64,000 nucleotides of DNA from Phycisphaeraceae bacterium (GTDB taxonomy: Bacteria > Planctomycetota > Phycisphaerae > Phycisphaerales > Phycisphaeraceae). This document shows positions 16,688-23,911 of the stretch, piece by piece; the stretch's first letter is position 1; each line of letters starts with the position of its first letter. The position numbers and the translations under genes were made by a program. A model generated the notes under the pieces. It was not told the origin of the DNA. It saw only the letters and a program-made list of their open reading frames with translations, and ran no database searches. Location: positions 62,001 through 126,000 of the forward strand of contig JAJDCU010000016.1 in NCBI GenBank assembly GCA_029260655.1, written 5' to 3'.

Positions 16688-17109
16688 GATGGGTCGCCGT
16701 GGTTGGCCCCGCCCAGAGAGGGCGAGTCCGGGGTCTAGCTGGTGCGGGCGGCGGCCGACGGCCGCGCAGAGCCCGCGCTGACGCCGGAAAACTCGCCCGA
16801 CGTCCGGCAGCCGACCGATGACGATCCATGAACGAAACAGGGACAGGCGCTGCGGGATGAGCGGCCGGCGCGAGATTAAGTCATTAAAATAAACGACTTA
16901 TGTAGAATTCACACCCGCGCCGGGGGCTCGTCACGCAGCACCTTCCCCGCCTTGTTGCCGGCCAGACCCATCAACACCCCCCAGGGTTAGGCCCAAACCG
17001 GCAGGCGGCAAGGAAAGCGGCTGCTGACAAGATGTTAACGGAGAGCCCACCCGTGGTACAACTACGTGGACCTTTGACCGTATCCACCCCCGTCCGAGTC
17101 GAGGCCCCC
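16688..17109. other. Divergent intergenic region between the helicase and alr
   Basis: About 420 bases with no supported gene. The striking element is a 24-base AT-rich palindrome at 16877-16900 with arms TAAGTC and GACTTA around an AT-only centre, in otherwise GC-rich DNA. It may hold the promoter and operator of the helicase. If alr starts at the upstream ATG (17032) the region is shorter. Confidence 0.5.
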
Positions 17110-18372
17110 ATGGCTTGCGATATCAGTTGGCTCGAGATCGACCTGACCTGTGTAGAGCGCAATCTCCTGGCGCTGCGCCGGCTGATCGAGCCGGACCAGG
17201 ACGGGCCGAGCGATGGGTCTGATGCCTCTGCGCCAGGCGGGCAAGCCGCGGGGTCGGGGCCGCCGGCCAGGCCGATGATCTGCGCGGTGGTGAAGAAAGA
17301 CGCCTACGGCTTGGGCGCGCCGGCGGTAGCGCATCGCCTGGCCAAGGCCGGCTGCGACATACTCGGGGTCTACAGCCCACAAGAAGCCGAGCTGTTGATC
17401 CACAAGGCGGTGACCTGCCCGATCCTGCTGCTGGCGCCGTTGCGTGAACTAAACCGGACCGATGCGCTGTACCGCCCGGCCGTCGCCGGCTCGCTGCACA
17501 TCTCGATCCACGACCCCCAGCAACTTCAAACCGTCAACCAGATCGGCCGAACGTTCGGGATCAAGGTGCCGATCCATCTGTACCTGGACACCGGGATGAG
17601 CCGATCCGGGCTCAACGGCGAGCAGTTCGCACAGATGGTCCAAGGCATGGATAAGACCCCGCACGTCCGCATCGCCGGGGTCTACACCCACCTGGCGACC
17701 GCCGACGACCAACCCGACTTCGCCTTCGAGCAGCTTGAGCAGCTTGAGTCCGCGGTTGCCCAACAAGCCCAGCACCTGCCCGCCGACTGCGTCGTCCATA
17801 TCGCCAACAGCTTCGCCACCCTGCGCGACAGGCGATTCCACCTGGGCATGATCCGGCCGGGACTGGCGCTGTACGGGTACGGCCCGGAGCTGCTGGCGCC
17901 CGGGCCGGTCCTCCAGGATGCGCCCGTGCTCGAACACACCGTCCGATGGGTCACGCGCATCAACCACGTCCAGCGCTACCCACGCTGGACCCCGGTCGGG
18001 TACGGCAGCACACACAAACTCAAACGCAACAGCGTCGTCGGCGTGATCCCGATCGGGTACGGCGACGGGTACCCCCTTGCGCTGGGCAACCAGGCAAGCG
18101 TCCGGGTGATCCTCGATGAAGCCGGCGCCACCCTCGATGCGCCCGTTCTGGGCCGGGTCAACATGGACCAGCTCTCGATCGACCTGACCGACGCCCCAGG
18201 CTTTGCCGACGGTGGCGACATCCACACACTCATGAACGCAGCCGTCCACATCATCAGTGACGACCCCGACGCCCCCAACAGCGTGCCCAACCTCGCCCGC
18301 CTGTCCAACTCGCACTCCTACGAAGTCCTCTGCCGGCTGTCCAAAGACCTCCCGCGCAAGTACAAGCATTGA
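17110..18372 (+). CDS. alr: Alanine racemase
   Basis: A PLP enzyme making D-alanine for peptidoglycan. The PLP lysine lies in VVKKDAYGLGA, the barrel carries LDTGMSRSGL, and the second domain holds PIGYGDGYP with the catalytic tyrosine and NMDQLSIDLTD. The ATG at 17110 (420 residues) puts the protein start at MACDISWLEIDL, close to the family's N-terminus; an ATG at 17032 would add 26 residues. A low-complexity insertion (SDGSDASAPGGQAAGSG) lies between the first helix and the PLP strand, making the enzyme longer than usual. A dispersed repeat follows directly at 18373-18458. Confidence 0.92.
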   Translation: MACDISWLEIDLTCVERNLLALRRLIEPDQDGPSDGSDASAPGGQAAGSGPPARPMICAVVKKDAYGLGAPAVAHRLAKAGCDILGVYSPQEAELLIHKAVTCPILLLAPLRELNRTDALYRPAVAGSLHISIHDPQQLQTVNQIGRTFGIKVPIHLYLDTGMSRSGLNGEQFAQMVQGMDKTPHVRIAGVYTHLATADDQPDFAFEQLEQLESAVAQQAQHLPADCVVHIANSFATLRDRRFHLGMIRPGLALYGYGPELLAPGPVLQDAPVLEHTVRWVTRINHVQRYPRWTPVGYGSTHKLKRNSVVGVIPIGYGDGYPLALGNQASVRVILDEAGATLDAPVLGRVNMDQLSIDLTDAPGFADGGDIHTLMNAAVHIISDDPDAPNSVPNLARLSNSHSYEVLCRLSKDLPRKYKH

Positions 18373-18458
18373 TTGTGGATATTCAATCTGCAATGTTTGA
18401 TGTTCAATGTATTCAGAATCCAGATTGAACATTGCACATCGAACATAGGACATTAACT
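18373..18458. repeat. Dispersed repeat of the GATTGAACATT family (copy 1)
   Basis: Contains CAGATTGAACATTGCACATC then GAACATAGGACAT, preceded by an inverted, diverged version (CAATCTGCAATG, TGATGTTCAATG). Copies of the same unit occur at 28421-28475 and, inverted, at 32611-32660. It fills the gap between convergent alr and the kinase-like gene. Confidence 0.65.
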
Positions 18459-19508
18459 TTACCCCACCGCGCGCTCGAGGACTTCCAGTGCGCCGTGGAC
18501 GTATTGGGCGTTGCCGTCCAGGTCCAGCTTGGCGGGGGTGCTCATCGCCAACAAAGCGCGCTTGGCGTTGGCTAAGCGTGACCAGTCCTTGTCGACCGGC
18601 AGGCCCAGCTTCTTGCGGTGGTGCGCCAGTTCCTTGCAGAGCTTGTGCCCGTCGAGCTTGTCGCGCCTGCCCCAGTACAGGTGTTCGAGGTAGACCCCGT
18701 CCTGCACCCAGTGGCTGACGCAGACCTTGGCCAGGTCGAACAACACCGCCGGGCCATCGGGCGGGGCGCTTCGGGTCATCGCGTTGCCCAGGTGCAGGTC
18801 GCCGTGGCACCAGTCGTTAAGCGGGCGGTCGTCCCAGACCTTGACCCAGTCTTTGCGTTTGCGGTGCGCTTTTTTCAGGGCCTTGTTCCACCGCTGCGCT
18901 TCGGGCAGGGCGTGGTCGTGCACGCTTTGCCTTGCGTGCTGGTAGATGCTGTCCCAGTCGCGGTGTCGGTGTTGGCCGTTAGCTGGGATCGAGTTGGCGG
19001 CGGCGTAGAACCGGCCGGCGGCCTCGATCAACAGGGCAAACTCCTCGCCGCCCCATAACGCGCCCAACGGCCCGTGCACGAGACGCTCCATCACGACCCA
19101 GGCCATGTCATAACCGCCGAGCACCTCGCCCCCGGCGTAGAGCTTGGGCACCACATCATCAAATCCCTGAAGCGCGGTCAGCCACTGCAACTCACACGGC
19201 GGCACCGGCATCTTCACGACAACAGGCCGATCCTCCCCGGCGTCATCTTTGTAGGTCGCGTACCCCGTCGCCGCCCCGCCTCGCTGCCAATCGGTGCGGA
19301 ACCAGCCCACCTCCGACAGCCTGCCGCCGCAAACCGACCGCAGCACCGGCTCGAGCATCGTCCCGAAAGGCCCCTCCGATATCGCGCCGGGGATCTCGGC
19401 GGCTTGGTGCGCCGCGGGGGTGTCGATCGGAGTCGACGTAGCCCCGCCATTGATCGGCCCGTCCGAATCAGGCCCCGTCTCGCTGGCTGTGTCGTGATGG
19501 TCGGTCAT
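18459..19508 (-). CDS. Aminoglycoside phosphotransferase-fold protein (small-molecule kinase-like)
   Basis: A 349-residue protein of the APH/choline kinase superfamily. The catalytic loop reads WCHGDLHLGNAM near residue 235 and the metal-binding aspartate follows in LFDLAKV; the N-lobe has VVVKMPVPP and VVMERL. The first 45 residues are low-complexity. The substrate is unknown: the family covers antibiotic, sugar and amino-alcohol kinases, and nothing in the context points to resistance. The start ATG at 19506-19508 is the only reasonable one. It diverges from the M29 peptidase gene with about 175 bases between. Confidence 0.75.
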   Translation of the reverse strand: MTDHHDTASETGPDSDGPINGGATSTPIDTPAAHQAAEIPGAISEGPFGTMLEPVLRSVCGGRLSEVGWFRTDWQRGGAATGYATYKDDAGEDRPVVVKMPVPPCELQWLTALQGFDDVVPKLYAGGEVLGGYDMAWVVMERLVHGPLGALWGGEEFALLIEAAGRFYAAANSIPANGQHRHRDWDSIYQHARQSVHDHALPEAQRWNKALKKAHRKRKDWVKVWDDRPLNDWCHGDLHLGNAMTRSAPPDGPAVLFDLAKVCVSHWVQDGVYLEHLYWGRRDKLDGHKLCKELAHHRKKLGLPVDKDWSRLANAKRALLAMSTPAKLDLDGNAQYVHGALEVLERAVG

Positions 19509-19683
19509 GGAGCTTACTACAACCTAGGCCGACAACGCCCCCGGGGCAAGGCCCGCCCGGGTCCACGACCCGATAAACCCAAAACTTGTAAGCCCGGCCC
19601 CCATGCCTACGATGGGGCGTCTTTCGCCGACACAACCGGCCAGACGGGAAGGAACAGCGAATCGCCCCCATCGGAGACCTGCC

Positions 19684-20862
19684 TTGCGTGACCCACGACT
19701 GGATAAACTTGCCCGCGTCCTGGTTGAATACGCTACGGCGGTCAAGCCCGGGCAACTGGTGCGTCTGACCGGTGCGCCGGTGTCGGCTCCGCTGCTGGAG
19801 GCGCTGTATGAGGCCGTCGTCAAGGCCGGGGCGCACCCCTACGTCAAGAGCGCGCCGGAGGGCCTGAGCAACATCCTCTTTGAGCACGGCGGCGATGAGC
19901 AGTTGCGGTACGTCAGCCCGCTGGCGCTTCAGGAGATCGAGACGATCGACGTGTCGATCGGTCTGTGGGCGGAGACGAACACCAAGAGCCTGTCGCGCGT
20001 CGATCCTAAGCGTCAGGGGATCGCGTCCTCAGCTCGCAAGCCCATCATGAAGGTGTTTATGGAACGCGCCGCCGCGGCGAGCGACCCATCTGCGAATCCC
20101 GGCGTTAAGCCATTGAAGTGGTCGGGCACGCAGTACCCCACACTCGCCAGTGCGCAGGACGCCGAGATGAGCCTCACCGAGTACGAAGACTTCGTCTTTA
20201 ATGCCGGGCATTTGGATAAGGACGACCCCGTCGCCGAGTGGGTCAAGATCAAGGACCGCCAGCAGAAGGTCGTCGACTATCTCAACGGCAAGAAGGTCAT
20301 CCACTTCAAGACCCCCCGCGGGACGGACCTGACCGTGAACGTCGAGGGTATGACGTGGATCAACTGCTGCGGCCACGAGAACTTCCCCGACGGCGAGGTC
20401 TTCACCGGGCCGAACCTCAAGGCCGACTGCGGCGGTGTTAACGGCGTGGTGAAGTACTCCTTCCCCGCGGTGCACCACGGGCGAGAGGTCCACGACATCG
20501 AGCTGACTTTTGAAAATGGCCGGGTCGTCGACGCCAAGGCCGGCAAGAACCAGGCGTTCCTGATCGACATGCTCGACCAGGACCCCGGCGCACGCAGCCT
20601 CGGCGAGATCGCGGTCGGGACCAACTACCAGATCACCGAGTACACCAAGAACACCTTGTTCGACGAGAAGATCGGCGGGACCTTCCACGCGGCGGTCGGG
20701 GCGGGGTATCCCGAGACCGGTAACGCCAACGAGTCCGGGCTTCACTGGGACATGGTCTGCGACCTGCGCCCCGATGCCAGCGGCGGGACCATCACCGTCG
20801 ATGGCGAAGTGATCTCCAAGGACGGCAAGTTCGTCTTCGACGGCTGGCCGGGCAACGGCTGA
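19684..20862 (+). CDS. M29-family aminopeptidase (thermophilic metalloaminopeptidase)
   Basis: A 392-residue cytoplasmic metalloaminopeptidase that trims N-terminal residues from peptides. Expected metal-ligand regions are visible: DGEVFTGP, GEIAVGTN, GTFHAAVGAGYPETG and LHWDMVCDLR, in family order. The start is set at the TTG at 19684-19686, because the protein then begins LRDPRLDKLARVLV, as relatives begin with (M)RDPRLEKLA, and GGAGAC lies about five bases upstream. The upstream ATG at 19603 would add 27 residues of proline/arginine-rich sequence. Length fits the family. Confidence 0.9.
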   Translation: MRDPRLDKLARVLVEYATAVKPGQLVRLTGAPVSAPLLEALYEAVVKAGAHPYVKSAPEGLSNILFEHGGDEQLRYVSPLALQEIETIDVSIGLWAETNTKSLSRVDPKRQGIASSARKPIMKVFMERAAAASDPSANPGVKPLKWSGTQYPTLASAQDAEMSLTEYEDFVFNAGHLDKDDPVAEWVKIKDRQQKVVDYLNGKKVIHFKTPRGTDLTVNVEGMTWINCCGHENFPDGEVFTGPNLKADCGGVNGVVKYSFPAVHHGREVHDIELTFENGRVVDAKAGKNQAFLIDMLDQDPGARSLGEIAVGTNYQITEYTKNTLFDEKIGGTFHAAVGAGYPETGNANESGLHWDMVCDLRPDASGGTITVDGEVISKDGKFVFDGWPGNG

Positions 20863-20909
20863 GCGGCCTCATGGATCAGGCGGAACCACCAAGCCACGGA
20901 GAAGAGGCT

Positions 20910-20993
20910 ATCCGCGGATTGCGCAGATGACGCAGATTAGGAATCTTAGGGTTTACCTGATCTAAATCTGTGTCCTCTGCGCAATCTGCGGAT
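20910..20993. repeat. Long imperfect inverted repeat downstream of the aminopeptidase gene
   Basis: Two 29-base arms (20910-20938 and 20965-20993) begin ATCCGC.GATTGCGCAGA and end CAGATT; by eye about 24 of 29 positions pair. The loop is 26 bases. Repeats with GCGCAGATGACGCAGATT-like units are often dispersed in environmental genomes; no gene is present. Confidence 0.65.
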
Positions 20994-21160
20994 CACTTCT
21001 TCCCTTTTCTCACTGCCCTGCCACGTGAATATGCCCTGGCGACCGGTCCCAAGCCCCGTCCCAGATACGGGAACACCCCCCGCCGCTTCCCCGGCCCGGA
21101 GACAGGCTATCGTGTAAAATTGCGGTAACGTCCGACACCCGGACGAGCAGGAGTGTTGCG

Positions 21161-21652
21161 ATGCTGACCAAGACGCTAAACCGGATGATCCAGCGCAAGC
21201 AGACCACGGCCCGTGAGATCGCGGAGATGGCGGGGGTGTCGACCTCGACGGTGTACCGGTGGATCGCCGGGCAGAGCCAGCCGGACTTTGATTCGATCCG
21301 GCTGCTGGTGCGGCACCTGCCGAACAAGAAGGCGCAGGAGTCGCTCCTGGGTGTGTTTACGATGGGGACGGCCTGGCAATTCGCCTGCCCGGACCTGGAA
21401 CTGGATGTGAACGCCGACGGTAAGATCGACGCCGCAGACGCCTTGGACGCTTCGATCGGAGCGGTCCACAGCTCGGCGAAGAACCTCAAGCAACTCCGCA
21501 TGGCCTTCCGCGACGGGATGGCTAATTCCGAGCAGATACTGGAGTTGGTCCACCTGCTGCAACACACCGCCGGGCAGTGCATGATCACACAGCAGGTCCT
21601 GGTCCACCTCAGCGAGAAGAACAAGCGGCGCAAACTCAAGCTCGTGCGCTGA
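21161..21652 (+). CDS. HTH protein with an EF-hand-like loop
   Basis: A 163-residue protein. Residues 1-55 form a Cro/CI-like helix-turn-helix (TAREIAEMAGVSTSTVYRWI). Around residues 86-97 lies DVNADGKIDAAD, which fits the 12-residue EF-hand consensus at positions 1, 3, 5, 6, 8 and 12. The rest is helical and ends in a basic tail (KNKRRKLKLVR). This suggests a DNA-binding regulator that may respond to calcium; the calcium part is inference. It could instead be a relative of phage CII-type regulators whose loop only looks like an EF-hand. A good AGGAG lies at 21149-21153. It stands between unrelated genes. Confidence 0.7.
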   Translation: MLTKTLNRMIQRKQTTAREIAEMAGVSTSTVYRWIAGQSQPDFDSIRLLVRHLPNKKAQESLLGVFTMGTAWQFACPDLELDVNADGKIDAADALDASIGAVHSSAKNLKQLRMAFRDGMANSEQILELVHLLQHTAGQCMITQQVLVHLSEKNKRRKLKLVR

Positions 21653-21744
21653 TCGCATCGCAAAGTAGCGCGTCCCGGGAACAACCTGCGGTATCATGGG
21701 GTTGCATCCATGGGTAACTGCCCCGGCCGGCGAGGACGCGCACA

Positions 21745-22992
21745 ATGAATCGGCTCGCAACCCTCACGTTATGGACGCTAATGGCGGCCTACGGCGTCAG
21801 CCAAGCCCAGGAAACCTCTCCCGCCACACAGCCGGATACCCCGCTAAAGTCCGGGCAATTCACCGTCACTTTCAGCGAACGCAGCCCGTTGAGCACGGTC
21901 AAGGCGGTGACCCAGCGCTTCCTCGCCGAACTTCGGAACCCCCCGGACGATTACACGCTCGAAGATGAATCCTTCATCGTCTACGTCCCTGAAAGCTACG
22001 ACGGCGCCGAGGCCTACGGCCTGATCGTCTGGATCAACGCGGGACCCAACGGCTGGCCCCCCAGGCAGTACATGCCCCTGCTCGATAAGCACAAACTGAT
22101 CTGGGTCGGCGCAAACAACTCCGGCAACAAACGGAGCTTCTGGCACCGTACCGGGCTGGCGCTTGATGGGCTGCACAACATCTCTAAGCGGTACAACATC
22201 GACCCGATGCGCACCTACATCAGCGGGTTCTCCGGCGGGGGCCGGTCCAGTTCGCGTGTCGGGCTGACCTACCCCGATCTCTTCGCGGGGACGTTCCCGC
22301 TGGACGGCGTCGACTACTTCACACGCCTGCCCCACCCCAACAACACCGATACCATCCTGCGGTACTGGGGGCCGTCCTTCCGCGCCCCGCCGCGCAAACT
22401 CCTGGAGCACGCCAAGAGCGACTGCCGGTTCGTCCTGATGACCGGCGAACACGACGGCAACAAACCCCAGACACTGGCGACCTACCAGTACGGGCTCAAA
22501 CGCGGCAAGTTCGAGCACGTGACCTATCTGGAGGTCCCCGGGAAGGGCCACGCCCTCCCCCCCGCCGAATGGTTCGAGCGCGGGATCGTGGCGCTGGACG
22601 CACCGATCGAACTGATCCTCCAGAGCCGGGAGGAGTCGGCCGACAAAGCGATGAAGATCGCGATGGCCCGGCTCAAGCGCAGCACGAAAGCGGGCTACCT
22701 GGCGCTTGAGCAAGTCATCAACGACTACCCCCAGACCGCCGCCGCGCAGCAGGCCGCCAGCGAGGTGAAGCGCATCCGGGATGACCCCGAACTAAGCAAG
22801 TCATTACAAGACGCAACACCCTCCGGGCAGGACAAGCTCCGCGGACGCCTGGCCTTGGCCAAAGGCTACCTCCAGGCCGACATGCCCGACGACGCCCGCC
22901 CCCTGCTGCAAAGCGTGATCGACGACGCCCCCGACTCCGAAGAGGCCGATGAGGCGCGGGCGCTGTTAGAGGGGATGAGCGCAACAGAATAA
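21745..22992 (+). CDS. Secreted alpha/beta-hydrolase (esterase/depolymerase-like) with TPR-like tail
   Basis: A 415-residue exported protein. A signal peptide (MNRLATLTLWTLMAAYGVSQA) is followed by an alpha/beta-hydrolase domain with the nucleophile elbow GFSGGGR near residue 165, TGEHDGN (acid) and GKGHALP (histidine). The fold is like polyhydroxyalkanoate depolymerases and feruloyl esterases. The C-terminal 120 residues are helical and repeat-like (AQQAASEVKRI, ALAKGYLQADMPDDARPLL), similar to tetratricopeptide repeats. It likely cleaves an ester in a polymer or glycan outside the cytoplasm; the substrate is unknown. Stand-alone gene, followed by the REP cluster. Confidence 0.78.
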   Translation: MNRLATLTLWTLMAAYGVSQAQETSPATQPDTPLKSGQFTVTFSERSPLSTVKAVTQRFLAELRNPPDDYTLEDESFIVYVPESYDGAEAYGLIVWINAGPNGWPPRQYMPLLDKHKLIWVGANNSGNKRSFWHRTGLALDGLHNISKRYNIDPMRTYISGFSGGGRSSSRVGLTYPDLFAGTFPLDGVDYFTRLPHPNNTDTILRYWGPSFRAPPRKLLEHAKSDCRFVLMTGEHDGNKPQTLATYQYGLKRGKFEHVTYLEVPGKGHALPPAEWFERGIVALDAPIELILQSREESADKAMKIAMARLKRSTKAGYLALEQVINDYPQTAAAQQAASEVKRIRDDPELSKSLQDATPSGQDKLRGRLALAKGYLQADMPDDARPLLQSVIDDAPDSEEADEARALLEGMSATE

Positions 22993-23012
22993 GCGCCGTG
23001 CCACGCTTCACC

Positions 23013-23117
23013 CGTTTAGCGCCGCCCCGGCACACCGGACGTTCAGCGCCGCCCTGCGCTCCGTCCGTTCAGCGCCGCACTCTGCACGTTTAGCGCCACC
23101 CCGCAGGGGCGGGCTCC
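23013..23117. repeat. REP-like repeat cluster 5' of the RAYT gene
   Basis: Four copies of CGTTTAGCGCCGCC or close variants start at about 23013, 23040, 23066 and 23087, roughly 21-27 bases apart. The last runs into the hairpin CCCCGCAGGGGCGGGCTC. The same units flank the other side of the RAYT gene, including one inverted copy. Confidence 0.8.
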
Positions 23118-23135
23118 TGCCGATATACTGCCCCC

Positions 23136-23761
23136 ATGATCCGGGCCAATCATCTGATCTTCACCGCCTACGGCTTCTGGCTCCCAAACGATCCGCGGGG
23201 CTCTTGGTCGAACTACGTCCGCGCCTACGAACTGTACCAGGCTGGGCCCGCCACAAAACTACAACCCGCCGCTCCGTCGCAGGCCGGACCCATAACCGAA
23301 GCGATCGAGAGAGCGCCAAGCGTCAACTGATGTTCCCTCCTGTCGTGATGGACGGACAACAGGCCCGCGCGGTGGCACGGGGTATCGCCGCGCAGACTAC
23401 GGCCAGCGGCTACCGCATCCACGCATGCGCCATCCTTCCGGACCATGTGCATCTTGTGGTGGCCCGGCACCGCTATCACGCCGAACAGGTGATGAACCTG
23501 TTGAAGGGAGCAGCGACACGGCAGTTGCTTGACGAGGGCCTGCATCCGCTCGCCGGATACCGTGACGCGAAAGGCCGAACCCCCTCGCCCTGGGCCGTCG
23601 GTGGCTGGAAGGTGTTTCTGGATTCCGACCAGGCAGTAAAAAGGGCGACCCGCTACGTACAGCAAAACCCGATCAAGGCGGGACTGAAACGTCAGGCGTG
23701 GTCGTTTATCGAACCGATGAGTTCGAACGGTGAGAAGCCCGGCCCTACGGGCAGGCGCTAA
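23136..23761 (+). pseudogene. REP-associated tyrosine transposase (RAYT, IS200-like), frameshifted
   Basis: A Y1 transposase of about 208 codons. The start (MIRANHLIFTAYGFWLPNDPRGSW) reads from 23136; after about 23305 the frame changes and continues as KRQLMFPPVVM, then the HUH motif in PDHVHLVVARH and the C-terminal YVQQNPIKAGL to a stop at 23759-23761. The shift falls at a GAGAGAG run; removing one GA restores a continuous frame (EAIESAKRQLMFPP). RAYTs nick and mobilise the REP hairpins that flank them. The stop codon lies within an inverted REP copy at 23755-23767. The break may be a real decay event, a reversible slippage, or an error. Confidence 0.82.
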
Positions 23762-23825
23762 ACGTGGGGCGCGGTGACAAACAGAGCGGGGGTGCGTCCC
23801 GCCCGTTTCGTGCGCCCCGCATTTC

Positions 23826-23909
23826 ACACGTTTAGCGCCGCCAGTCCCTATTCGTGCAACACCGCCCCGCGCATTGTCCGTTTAGCGCCGCCCCGCAGGG
23901 GCGGGCTCG
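23826..23909. repeat. REP-like repeats 3' of the RAYT gene
   Basis: Two further units begin at about 23829 (CGTTTAGCGCCGCC) and 23879 (same core, followed by the hairpin CCCCGCAGGGGCGGGCTC). With the inverted copy at 23755-23767 they form the right border of a RAYT/REP element and lie immediately beside the end of mqnC. Confidence 0.75.
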
Positions 23910-23911
23910 TT

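Noticed and set aside
17449-18810. Long open frame of 453 codons antisense to alr
   Set aside because: It lies opposite a well-recognised alr gene, is rich in G, V, D and R as expected from reading GC-rich codons backwards, and shows no domain or ribosome site.
18459-19508. Antibiotic-resistance aminoglycoside kinase
   Set aside because: Only the general APH fold motifs are visible; no resistance context or mobile element surrounds it, and many APH-fold proteins are metabolic kinases.
23013-23100. CRISPR-like spacing of repeats
   Set aside because: Units are only about 14 bases, the gaps are short and contain related sequence, there is no cas gene, and a RAYT lies beside them, so they are REP-like.
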